Shown here in pieces: positions 1 through 7,468 of a stretch of DNA of 13,259 bases. Within the stretch, counting starts at the first letter, position 1, and each line of letters opens with the position of its first letter. Origin of the DNA: DASPWV01 sp046727855 (GTDB lineage Bacteria > Acidobacteriota > Vicinamibacteria > Vicinamibacterales > UBA2999); NCBI GenBank assembly GCA_046727855.1, contig JBKPDL010000124.1:1-13259 (forward strand), in the 5' to 3' direction. The translations under genes were made by a program, and so were the position numbers. Under the pieces are notes generated by a model. It made no database searches. It saw nothing but the letters and a program-made list of their open reading frames with translations, and was not told the origin of the DNA.

Positions 1-121
1 CATAGAGCTCGAGCGCCGGTGGTTCCAAAACAGCTGTCATTGGCTGTCCAATCTGGGATGGTCCCGTCTAACAGTGTCCGCCGGCGGCGACCAGCTTGTG
101 TGAAAGTCGCGTTCAATTTGC

Positions 122-142
122 GTGAATTTGGGGGAGATTCAC
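122..142. promoter_or_regulatory. Short inverted repeat in the leader of the AraC-type regulator gene
   Basis: The arms GTGAAT (122-127) and ATTCAC (137-142) are perfect reverse complements separated by a 9-nt purine-rich gap. The repeat lies about 115 bp before the regulator's start codon, where an operator could sit. Nothing else supports a binding site, and a 6-bp repeat can occur by chance. The rest of positions 1-256 shows no convincing gene. Confidence 0.15.
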
Positions 143-256
143 CGCGTCGCGATCGACGTGGCGGGCGACCGCCGGAACGAAACGGTGTAACCCGCGAGGC
201 GCAAGGGCATTCTGGTATGCTCTGGTTTCTCACTCCGTGAGAACAAGGTCCGACGA

Positions 257-1057
257 TTGAGCATCACCAGCACTCTCGTCCGTCGCGCTGACCTTCGGTT
301 CATCGAGGCTGCCGATGCGTTGCGACGCTATGTCGGATGCTTCTGGGTGGTAACAGCGGAACCAGATGCGACGATCCGCATCGTGCCGGACGGGAGCACG
401 GCCATTTCCATTCAGTTGCAGAAAAGCGGGACGTCTGGTTGGGTCCTGCGTGGTCCGATGGTCCGGCCTGAAGAGCGCCGATTCAGGTCACGGGCGATGC
501 TCATTGGCGTGCGGCTCCGCCCAGGCGTGGCATTTCTCGTGAGCGGGATTGCGGCGCATACCATCGTGGGTCGTCATGTAAGGCTGAGCGGAACCACAGC
601 CTTTCATGCACTCGCCGGCGAGGAACCGCTCGCCCGCACTCCCTTTCAGTACATCGATATCCTTCAGTCCTTTCTTGCCGAGCGCCTTACGACCGCCAAC
701 ATGCATATCGTGGTCGCCAAAGCCATGGAAGAAATTCAGCAAGCGCACGGGTGCGTACGCGTTGCCGAAGTCGCCGCCCGTTGTGGCGTCAGCCCGCGTC
801 ATCTGAATCGCTTGATGCGCATCTGGGTTGGCTATGGTCCAAAGTGCTTTGGTCGTATTGTCAGGTTTCAGGAAACGCTGAAGCAGATGGAACATTCCCC
901 CAGCCGCTCGGCGGCGGCGCTCGCATCCGAGACCGGTTATTTCGATCAAGCCCACTTGACACTGGACCTGACTCATTTTGCGGATGCTACACCACGCCAC
1001 CTGGTGTCCCGGTGTGTGGCCGATTTTTCCAAGACTCGCTGCGACGAGCTTCTCTAA
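257..1057 (+). CDS. AraC-family transcriptional regulator
   Basis: Predicted cytoplasmic DNA-binding regulator of 266 residues. The C-terminal third (about residues 167-255) carries the two helix-turn-helix units of AraC proteins: VAEVAARCGVSPRHLNRL is the first, and the stretch around ASETGYFDQAHLTLDL matches the second, which usually reads GFxDQxHLxRxF. The N-terminal part (CFWVVTAEP, IVPDGSTAISI, GVRLRPG) resembles the DUF6597-type sensor domain found in many AraC proteins of environmental bacteria. The start is a TTG with AAGG at 245-248, eight bases upstream; no ATG in this frame would keep the sensor domain intact. The next gene follows on the same strand after about 80 bp and may be a target. 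The ligand is unknown. The family call is firm; the regulatory target is inference. Confidence 0.87.
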   Translation: MSITSTLVRRADLRFIEAADALRRYVGCFWVVTAEPDATIRIVPDGSTAISIQLQKSGTSGWVLRGPMVRPEERRFRSRAMLIGVRLRPGVAFLVSGIAAHTIVGRHVRLSGTTAFHALAGEEPLARTPFQYIDILQSFLAERLTTANMHIVVAKAMEEIQQAHGCVRVAEVAARCGVSPRHLNRLMRIWVGYGPKCFGRIVRFQETLKQMEHSPSRSAAALASETGYFDQAHLTLDLTHFADATPRHLVSRCVADFSKTRCDELL

Positions 1058-1138
1058 CATTCGCTGCCGACGATCGGGCAGGGCGTGACGACCACGCTCG
1101 GTTCAGCCGCATGCGTCGATCGTGCGCGGAGAAGGGAA

Positions 1139-2188
1139 ATGGCGAGAGGAATTCTCGGTGTTATTGGGGGGCTGGCGGTGTGGCTGATCGTCGTCACCGT
1201 CGCAGGCATCATCATGCGTCAGACGTGGCCGGTGTACGCGAGCGTGGCTGACCTGATGATGTTTACTCTGCCGATGATGGTCGCACGCCTCACAATCAGT
1301 GCTGTTGCGACCGTCGTCATGGGGCTGGTGACCGCAACGATCGCCTCGCGATCGATGCTCGTGAGACTGATGCCGGGCGTGCTCTTGCTCGTCCTCTTCA
1401 TTCCTCAACACCTCATGCTCTGGGAAAAGTTCCCCGTCTGGTATCACCTGACTTTCCTCTTCTCTCTCGTGCCTCTCACCTACTTGGGTGGAGAGCTCGC
1501 AACAACGGCAACTAGCAGGAAGGGGACGAAGTTCTCGGAGCGATCAGTAAGCCTCGCTGACGATCCGTTCAGTGGTCGGCACCCAACCAGTCACGAACGG
1601 ATGACGGGACTGCCCTGGGATGCGTCGTACGACGGCCCTCCGCCTTGGGATATTGGCCAGCCGCAGCCAGCAATAGTGCGTTTGGCATCCGAAGGCGGAT
1701 TCGCCGGAACGGTGCTCGATGCGGGCTGCGGGACCGGCGAGAACGCTGTTCACGTCGCCTCGCTGGGATTGTCGGTTCTGGGCGTTGACGTGGCTGAGAC
1801 GGCACTGGCGATCGCACGAAGGAAGGCCGGCGACCGTGGGATCGAGGTTGAGTTCGCTGCGGCTGACGCGTTCCAGCTGGAACGTTTGGGGCGCAGGTTT
1901 GAGACAGTGCTGGACTGCGGACTGTTCCACACCTTTGACGGCGACGAGCGACCAGGATACGTGGCGAGTCTAGCGTCGGTGACCGAACACGATGGAACCC
2001 TGTATGTGTTGTGCTTCAGTAACGATGGTCCCGATACTGGCCCGCACCCCATCAGTCAGGAAGAGCTGAGAGCGGCGTTCAACCCCAGCACTGGATGGAA
2101 TGTCGCCGCCATCGAACCGGACCGGATTCAGACGAGATACCACGACGACGGCGCACCGGCCTGGTTCGCGACAATCAAACGGATCTAG
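1139..2188 (+). CDS. Membrane-anchored SAM-dependent methyltransferase (four-helix membrane domain fused to a class I methyltransferase)
   Basis: A 349-residue protein with two parts. Residues 1-120 hold four hydrophobic helices (about 5-26, 48-68, 77-95 and 100-120). After a polar linker, residues 155-349 form a class I methyltransferase: WDIGQPQPA near 170, glycine-rich SAM loop LDAGCGTGE at 193-201, the acidic end of the next strand at GVDVAE, and DCGLFHTF later on. That C-terminal part resembles the stand-alone small-molecule methyltransferases whose N-terminus reads xxPPWDIGxPQP. The methyl acceptor cannot be told. The chosen ATG has GGAGAAGGG just upstream; a GTG at 1085 in the same frame would add 18 residues but lacks a comparable site. 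An internal ATG at 1601 falls exactly where a free-standing methyltransferase would begin, so two formerly separate genes may have joined. No stop codon separates them here. Confidence 0.8.
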   Translation: MARGILGVIGGLAVWLIVVTVAGIIMRQTWPVYASVADLMMFTLPMMVARLTISAVATVVMGLVTATIASRSMLVRLMPGVLLLVLFIPQHLMLWEKFPVWYHLTFLFSLVPLTYLGGELATTATSRKGTKFSERSVSLADDPFSGRHPTSHERMTGLPWDASYDGPPPWDIGQPQPAIVRLASEGGFAGTVLDAGCGTGENAVHVASLGLSVLGVDVAETALAIARRKAGDRGIEVEFAAADAFQLERLGRRFETVLDCGLFHTFDGDERPGYVASLASVTEHDGTLYVLCFSNDGPDTGPHPISQEELRAAFNPSTGWNVAAIEPDRIQTRYHDDGAPAWFATIKRI

Positions 2189-2255
2189 ACTGCGGAACTG
2201 ATTCATGAGTGACGGCACGGGATCGCTCACCGGGCCGACCTTAGTACTTCTGGCC

Positions 2256-2504
2256 TTAGCGACGCCTACGCGCCGCCGCAACCGCCGCCTTCCCGAGCTG
2301 CATAGCGGACGCAGCAAATGCCCTTTTCATTCCCAATCGCGCCTTCGGAGTTTGCAGCTTCGCTAAAGCGCGGGCTGCCGTCTTCACCGTGTGCGCCGCG
2401 ACATCGCGTGCCCGCACACGGCGTCGGCCGCCGCGATCCGGATCCAGAAAGTAGGCGAGACCCGCGCCGATGCCGGCGCTCACAAGCGCTTGACGGTTTG
2501 TCAT
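2256..2504 (-). CDS. Small basic protein with one membrane segment and a YFLDPDRG motif
   Basis: An 82-residue protein of unknown function. It starts with a short hydrophobic stretch, ALVSAGIGAGLAYFLDP, followed by DRGGRRRVRARD and a long basic, alanine-rich tail ending in four arginines. The signature, a glycine-rich segment followed by YFLDPxxGxRRR, is known from the N-termini of small membrane-associated stress or envelope proteins, some of which carry a C-terminal BON domain. No BON domain is present here. The start is supported by GGAGGG four bases upstream of the ATG; an upstream in-frame start at 2537 lacks such a site. The gene is divergent from the five-gene operon and converges on the methyltransferase gene. 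The basic tail could bind nucleic acid or phospholipid, but that is inference. Genuine coding is likely because of the motif and the ribosome binding site. Confidence 0.62.
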   Translation of the reverse strand: MTNRQALVSAGIGAGLAYFLDPDRGGRRRVRARDVAAHTVKTAARALAKLQTPKARLGMKRAFAASAMQLGKAAVAAARRRR

Positions 2505-2616
2505 CAAGCCCTCCGCGTTCAAACTCGAGCGACCCAACGGCGGTGCGCCACTTCCGGCTCGTCGCGCGAGGCACTACGCTTGCACCGTCTTCTGCCGCCA
2601 GTAGACAGGTGTCGAG

Positions 2617-3297
2617 ATGATGTGGGCTGTTGCACACAATGAACCGTTTGCCGATCGCCGGCAGGCAGGAGCCACGCTCGCTCAGCAATTGAAGGCCCAC
2701 GAAGGACGACAGGATGTGATCGTGCTTGCTCTTCCGCGGGGAGGCGTTCCAGTGGCGTTCGAAGTTGCGCGCGCGCTAGGGGCGCCGCTCGATATCTTCG
2801 TCGTTCGCAAGCTCGGCCTGCCGGGTCATCGAGAGCTGGCGATGGGTGCCATCGCATCGGGAAGCGTAAGAATCCTGAACGCCGATGTTGTCCGCTGGTA
2901 CGGGATTCCGACAGCGGTCATCGATGAGGTAGCTCGCCAGGAACAGGTCGAGCTCGAGCGTCGCGAGCGCGAGTATCGCGAAGGCGGTCGGCCAGCGGAC
3001 CTGAGCGGAAAGGTTGTGATTCTGATCGACGATGGCCTCGCGACTGGATCGACGATGAAGGCCGCCGTCGAAGCCGTGCGCAAGCATGGTCCGTCGCGCG
3101 TCGTGGTCGCCGTCCCGGTCGGCGCGCCTGAGACCTGTCGCGAGCTCGCCGAAGTGGCCGACGAGGTCGTGTGCGCCCGGACGCCGGCGAGGTTTTCCGC
3201 CGTCGGCCAGTGGTATCTCGATTTTTCTGAAACGAGCGATGACGAAGTGCGATCGCTGCTGCGACAGGCGCGCGGCAATGACGGAGGGCGGCGATGA
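2617..3297 (+). CDS. Phosphoribosyltransferase-family protein (COG1926-like)
   Basis: A 226-residue type I phosphoribosyltransferase fold. The PRPP-binding loop is clear: a hydrophobic strand VVILIDD, then DDGLATGST at residues 138-146. The N-terminal half has ALPRGGVPVAFEVARAL and a VVRKLGLPGHRELAMGAI segment, typical of the COG1926 group rather than of the purine or pyrimidine salvage enzymes. The substrate is unknown; no member of this group has a textbook reaction. The start could be the first or second of two adjacent ATGs (2617 or 2620), with AGGTG at 2607-2611. The gene opens a five-gene run and overlaps the next gene by four bases (ATGA). In mycobacteria related domains occur fused to erythromycin esterase and dienelactone hydrolase domains, the two families encoded directly downstream. 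Confidence 0.88.
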   Translation: MMWAVAHNEPFADRRQAGATLAQQLKAHEGRQDVIVLALPRGGVPVAFEVARALGAPLDIFVVRKLGLPGHRELAMGAIASGSVRILNADVVRWYGIPTAVIDEVARQEQVELERREREYREGGRPADLSGKVVILIDDGLATGSTMKAAVEAVRKHGPSRVVVAVPVGAPETCRELAEVADEVVCARTPARFSAVGQWYLDFSETSDDEVRSLLRQARGNDGGRR

Positions 3298-4622
3298 CCG
3301 ATGACCGCGCGCTGGACACGCTGCGCCACGCGTCGTTGTGGTTCGAGCCGGTCGCCGACGGCCTGCAGCCGCTCGTCGCTGCGCTGAGCGGTGCTCGTGT
3401 GGTGCTGCTCGGCGAGGCGTCACACGGTACGCACGAGTTCTATTCGACACGCGCCGAGATTACAAAGACGCTCATCGCTGAACATGGCTTCAATGTCGTC
3501 GCCGTTGAAGCCGACTGGCCCGACGCGTACCGAGTGAATCGCTGGGTGCGCGGCGTGCACGACGAGCGCGACGCCGAAGCCGCGCTCGGCGACTTCACGC
3601 GTTTTCCGCGCTGGATGTGGCGAAACGCGGACGTTGTCGGCTTTGTCACCTGGCTGCACGACTTCAACCGGTCGCGACCCGAAGGCGAACGCGCCGGCTT
3701 TTACGGTCTCGATCTCTACAGCCTCCACCGGTCTGTCGACGCCGTGCTCCAGTATCTGTCCAAGGTCGATCTGGCGGGCGCCCGCCGCGCCCGCGATCGC
3801 TATGCCTGCTTCGAGATGTTCGGGAACGATCCCCAGGAATACGGCTACGCGGTTACGTTTGGCCTGTCGAAGACGTGCGAGGACGAAGCGGTCGCGCAGC
3901 TCACCGATCTGCGACGCCGCGCGATCGAGTACGCGTCCCGCGACGGGCAGGTCGCCGCCGACGAATATTTCTTCGCGGAGCAGAACGCCCGTCTCGTGGC
4001 CAACGCGGAGACATACTACCGATCCATGTTTGGCGGCCGCGCGGAATCGTGGAACATCCGCGACCGCCACATGATGGACACGCTCGAAGCCCTGCTCACA
4101 CACGTCCGCAGTTCGCACGGATCGACACGAGCGGTGGTCTGGGCCCACAACTCGCACCTCGGCGACGCTCGCGCAACGGAGATGAGTGCGCGCGGCGAGC
4201 TCAATCTCGGCCAGCTCGTTCGCGAGCGCTTCGGAGACGATGCCGCGCTCGTGGGATTCACAACCCACACCGGCACAGTCACCGCGGCGAACGACTGGGA
4301 CGATCCTGCCGAGCGCAAGCGCGTTCGGCCGTCGCTCCCCGGCAGCTACGAGCGCCTGTTTCATGATGTCGGCCTCGAGCGGTTCGTGCTGCTGCTCCGC
4401 GACGGACCCGCACGGGAGTTGCTGATCGAGCCGCGTTTGGAGCGCGCGATCGGCGTCGTGTATCGGCCGCAGAGCGAGCGACTGAGCCACTACTTCGACG
4501 CGCGAATTCCCGACCAGTTCGATGCCGTCCTGCATATCGATCGGACCTCCGCGTTAAAGCCGCTCGAGCGCTGGGCCCGCGACGAAGTCGATCTGCCGGA
4601 AACGTATCCGTCCGGTGTGTGA
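3294..4622 (+). CDS. Erythromycin esterase family protein
   Basis: A 442-residue hydrolase of the erythromycin esterase (EreA/EreB) family, near the usual length. The active-site elements are present: GEASHGTHEFY with E41 and H44, R53, EADWPDA with E72, and WAHNSHLGDAR with H285 and H288. The spacing E-x2-H, then nine residues to the arginine and 31 from the first to the second glutamate, matches what I recall for the catalytic set of EreB. The fold hydrolyses ester (lactone) bonds by activating water. No signal peptide is seen, so it should be cytoplasmic. A ribosome binding site GGAGGG (3283-3288) precedes the ATG, which overlaps the phosphoribosyltransferase stop. The setting, in a chromosomal operon with no mobile-element gene in the window, argues against an acquired resistance gene. 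The physiological substrate is unknown. Confidence 0.92.
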   Translation: MTDDRALDTLRHASLWFEPVADGLQPLVAALSGARVVLLGEASHGTHEFYSTRAEITKTLIAEHGFNVVAVEADWPDAYRVNRWVRGVHDERDAEAALGDFTRFPRWMWRNADVVGFVTWLHDFNRSRPEGERAGFYGLDLYSLHRSVDAVLQYLSKVDLAGARRARDRYACFEMFGNDPQEYGYAVTFGLSKTCEDEAVAQLTDLRRRAIEYASRDGQVAADEYFFAEQNARLVANAETYYRSMFGGRAESWNIRDRHMMDTLEALLTHVRSSHGSTRAVVWAHNSHLGDARATEMSARGELNLGQLVRERFGDDAALVGFTTHTGTVTAANDWDDPAERKRVRPSLPGSYERLFHDVGLERFVLLLRDGPARELLIEPRLERAIGVVYRPQSERLSHYFDARIPDQFDAVLHIDRTSALKPLERWARDEVDLPETYPSGV

Positions 4623-4634
4623 GGGGTCGTCACC

Positions 4635-5300
4635 ATGCCACACCCATCGGTTCAAGAAACCATCACCCTCACGACAGGTGAGCGGCTGCAGGCCGACCTG
4701 ACGGTGCCGCAAAGTGCGGCGGGCCTGGTGATCTTCGCGCACGGGAGCGGCAGCAGCCGCTTCAGCAGCCGCAACCGTCTGGTCGCCAACGTGCTGGAGG
4801 ATCGCGGATTCGCCACGCTGCTGCTCGATCTCCTGACGCGCGAGGAGGAGATCGTCGATCAGCAAACGGGCGAGTACCGCTTCGACATCGCTCGTCTTGG
4901 CCGTCGCGTTGTCGCCGCCGCCGATTGGGCCGAACAGCGGCCCGCCTTGCAGCATTTGCGGATCGCGTACTTCGGCGCGAGCACCGGCGCCGCGGCGGCG
5001 CTCATTGCCGCCGCGGAACGACCGGAGACGGCAGGCGCGGTGATCTCGCGTGGCGGGCGGCCGGATCTGGCCGGCGATGCCCTAGCGCGCGTGCAGGCAC
5101 CCACGCTGCTCATCGTCGGCGGCAACGACGAGCCGGTGATCGAATTGAACCGCGTCGCGATGCGCCGCATGCGCGCGCCGGTGCGGCTCGAGATCGTGCC
5201 TGGTGCGACCCACCTGTTCGAGGAGCCCGGGGCGCTCGAGCGCGTGGCGCAACTCGCGGCCGAGTGGTGCCAGCGGCATCTGGCGGCCACGGCGGTGTAA
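4635..5300 (+). CDS. Dienelactone-hydrolase-like alpha/beta hydrolase
   Basis: A 221-residue single-domain alpha/beta hydrolase. The likely catalytic triad is S116 in the nucleophile elbow GASTG, D165 in GGNDEPV, and H193 in GATHLF; the early HGSGSSRFS segment (about residues 36-44) would supply the oxyanion hole. Classical dienelactone hydrolases use cysteine as nucleophile; serine here places it with the broader group. No signal peptide is seen. The ATG lies 12 bases after the esterase stop and has GAGGGG at 4621-4626. The substrate is unknown. Domains of this type are found fused to the same phosphoribosyltransferase family elsewhere, which supports a functional link to the first gene of the run. 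Confidence 0.88.
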   Translation: MPHPSVQETITLTTGERLQADLTVPQSAAGLVIFAHGSGSSRFSSRNRLVANVLEDRGFATLLLDLLTREEEIVDQQTGEYRFDIARLGRRVVAAADWAEQRPALQHLRIAYFGASTGAAAALIAAAERPETAGAVISRGGRPDLAGDALARVQAPTLLIVGGNDEPVIELNRVAMRRMRAPVRLEIVPGATHLFEEPGALERVAQLAAEWCQRHLAATAV

Positions 5301-5314
5301 TCGTCCTGGGTGTC

Positions 5315-7468
5315 ATGGCCGAAACGGTCAGGATCGATGAGTCGTTCTACATCGTCGCGGAGGCCGAGCGATCGACGGCGCCGCTCCGCGTGCTCAAACA
5401 CGGTGACAGTTTCGCGGTGTTCGATCAGTACGGCGATGTCGTCGGTTCCGAAGCGAGCGAACAAGGGCTCTACTACCAGGGGACGCGCTTTCTCTCGCGG
5501 CTCGAGCTGCTGATGTTCGGCAAGCGGCCGCTGCTTTTGAGCTCCACTGTCAGCGAGGACAACGTCGTCTTCACCGCCGACCTGACCAATCTCGATATCC
5601 TCCGACAGGATCGGATTGCGCTCGCTCGCGGCGAGATCCACTTGTCTCGTTCGCGGGTGCTGCAGGAGAACGGCTGGTTCGAGCGCATTCGCATTGCTAA
5701 CTATGCGCTCCATCAGATCGAAGGTCCCGTCACGGTGCTGTTCGACGCGGATTTCGCCGACGTGTTCGAGGTCCGTGGCGTCCGCCGCCCGCGCCGCGGT
5801 GATTCGCACCTGGAGGTTCGCGACGTCGAGTCGGTCCTGGAGTATCGCGGCCTCGATCGCATGCAGCGGCGCACGCGGGTGCACTGCAGTCCTCAGCCGC
5901 ACGCGCTCGAGGCCGGACGCGCGACGTTCCGGTTCCTGCTCGAACCGCGCGCCACGCTCGAACTCGAGCTGCACATCCACTGCGAGCTCGATGAGAAGCG
6001 CCGCGAGCCGCGGTCATTCGAGCAGGCGCTCGCGTCAATACGAAGAACTCGCACCGAGCGCGCCTGCTCGATCACGACATCGAACGCGAGCATGAACCGA
6101 TGGATTCAGCGATCCACGGCCGACCTCCAGATGATGCTGACCGAAACGCCGCATGGCATCTATCCCTATGCCGGCATCCCGTGGTTCAGCACGCCGTTCG
6201 GTCGCGACGGCATCATCACGGCTCTGGAATTGCTCTGGGCGAATCCGGCCATCGCGCGCGGCGTGCTGGGCTTTCTCGCCGAAACACAAGCGACCACTCG
6301 CGATGACGAAAACGATGCGCAGCCGGGCAAGATTCTGCACGAGATGCGCGGCGGCGAGATGGCGGCTCTCAGAGAAGTGCCGTTTGGCCGTTATTACGGA
6401 TCGGTTGACGCGACCCCACTCTTCGTCATGCTCGCGGCGGCGTATTACGAGCGCACCGCGGACCGCGTCTTTATCGACCAGCTCTGGCCGCATCTGCTCG
6501 CTGCGCTCGAATGGCTGCGCACGAACGGTGACCCGGACGGCGACGGCTTCATCGAGTACGCGCGGCGCAGCGCGTCGGGCCTGATTCAGCAAGGCTGGAA
6601 GGATTCGGCGGACTCCGTGTTTCACGAAGACGGCACGCTCGCCGAGCCGCCTATTGCGCTGTGCGAGGTGCAGGGCTACGCCTACGCGGCATGGGCTGGC
6701 GCCGCGCGACTGGCGCGCGTGCGTGGCGATTCGCGCCAGGCTGACGCGTGGGAAGCCGCAGCCACACAGCTCAAGCTCGCGTTCGACTCGGCCTTCTGGT
6801 GCGAGCAATTGGGCACCTACGCCCTGGCACTCGACGGCCACAAGCGGCCCTGTCGCGTGCGCACGTCGAATCCCGGTCACTGCCTATATACCGGGATCGT
6901 GCGGGAAAACCGGGCGTCGCTGCTGGCGGCCACGCTGATGTCGGAAGCCGGGTTCTCGGGCTGGGGGATTCGCACTGTTGCGGCCGGCGAAGCGCGCTAC
7001 AACCCGATGTCGTACCACAACGGGTCGATTTGGCCGCACGACAACGCTCTTGGCGCCGCAGGCCTCGCGCGCTACGGCCTGAGCGCGGCCGCCACCCGTG
7101 TGTCCGACGCCATGTTCGACCTGAGTCAAGCGGTCGACTTGCATCGGCTGCCGGAACTCGTCTGCGGCTTCTCTCGCCGCGGCGGCGAGTTTCCAACGCG
7201 GTATCCCGTCGCGTGCGCGCCGCAGGCATGGGCGGCGGGCGCAGTTTATCTGCTTCTCGAAGCCACACTCGCCATCCGGCTCGACACCGCATCGAAGCGC
7301 CTGCATTTTTTGCGCGCGACGCTTCCGGACGCGGTTGAGTGGCTCCAGATCACGAACCTTGCGGTCGACGAAGCCACCGTCGATCTCTTGATCGAGCGCC
7401 ACCTGCACGGCATCGGTGTGACGGTGTTGCGCCGGCACGGTGACCTGGAAATTGCTGTGATGAAGTGA
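5315..7468 (+). CDS. Amylo-alpha-1,6-glucosidase / glycogen debranching enzyme
   Basis: A 717-residue cytoplasmic glucan-acting enzyme. The N-terminal third (about residues 1-270) resembles the GDE_N_bis beta-sandwich: LKHGDSFAVFDQYGDV, YYQGTRFLSRLEL. The rest is an (alpha/alpha)6 barrel of the debranching family, with PWFSTPFGRDGII (D298), QGWKDSADSVFHEDG near 425-440, YHNGSIWPHDNA (567-578) and a CAPQAWAAGA segment near the end. It would hydrolyse alpha-1,6-linked glucose at glycogen-type branch points or a related oligosaccharide. The ATG at 5315, 14 bases after the previous stop, is preferred: the same frame stays open back to 4925, but that part is the out-of-frame shadow of the hydrolase and has no domain character. 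The stop overlaps the GTG of the glycosyltransferase by four bases, so translation is probably coupled. Confidence 0.93.
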   Translation: MAETVRIDESFYIVAEAERSTAPLRVLKHGDSFAVFDQYGDVVGSEASEQGLYYQGTRFLSRLELLMFGKRPLLLSSTVSEDNVVFTADLTNLDILRQDRIALARGEIHLSRSRVLQENGWFERIRIANYALHQIEGPVTVLFDADFADVFEVRGVRRPRRGDSHLEVRDVESVLEYRGLDRMQRRTRVHCSPQPHALEAGRATFRFLLEPRATLELELHIHCELDEKRREPRSFEQALASIRRTRTERACSITTSNASMNRWIQRSTADLQMMLTETPHGIYPYAGIPWFSTPFGRDGIITALELLWANPAIARGVLGFLAETQATTRDDENDAQPGKILHEMRGGEMAALREVPFGRYYGSVDATPLFVMLAAAYYERTADRVFIDQLWPHLLAALEWLRTNGDPDGDGFIEYARRSASGLIQQGWKDSADSVFHEDGTLAEPPIALCEVQGYAYAAWAGAARLARVRGDSRQADAWEAAATQLKLAFDSAFWCEQLGTYALALDGHKRPCRVRTSNPGHCLYTGIVRENRASLLAATLMSEAGFSGWGIRTVAAGEARYNPMSYHNGSIWPHDNALGAAGLARYGLSAAATRVSDAMFDLSQAVDLHRLPELVCGFSRRGGEFPTRYPVACAPQAWAAGAVYLLLEATLAIRLDTASKRLHFLRATLPDAVEWLQITNLAVDEATVDLLIERHLHGIGVTVLRRHGDLEIAVMK

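Noticed and set aside
19..240. A 73-codon plus-strand open frame before the AraC gene.
   Set aside because: No ribosome binding site, no recognisable motif, and arginine-rich random-looking composition.
2580..2607. TTGCAC ... TAGACA with a 16-base spacer as the promoter of the five-gene operon.
   Set aside because: Only three of six matches in each box and it would leave almost no leader before the start codon; too weak to annotate.
3420..4535. Long minus-strand open frame (371 codons) opposite the erythromycin esterase gene.
   Set aside because: It is a shadow of a high-GC coding strand: no recognisable domain, and it conflicts with a well-supported gene.
3294..4622. Calling the erythromycin esterase homologue an antibiotic resistance gene.
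   Set aside because: Family membership alone does not show macrolide hydrolysis, and the context is a metabolic operon without mobile genes.
4925..5314. Upstream extension of the debranching enzyme frame by 130 codons.
   Set aside because: It overlaps the alpha/beta hydrolase gene almost entirely and has arginine-rich low-complexity composition typical of an out-of-frame reading.
4859..5980. Long minus-strand open frame (373 codons) across the hydrolase/debrancher junction.
   Set aside because: It lies antisense to two clear genes, has biased arginine/alanine composition and no motif.
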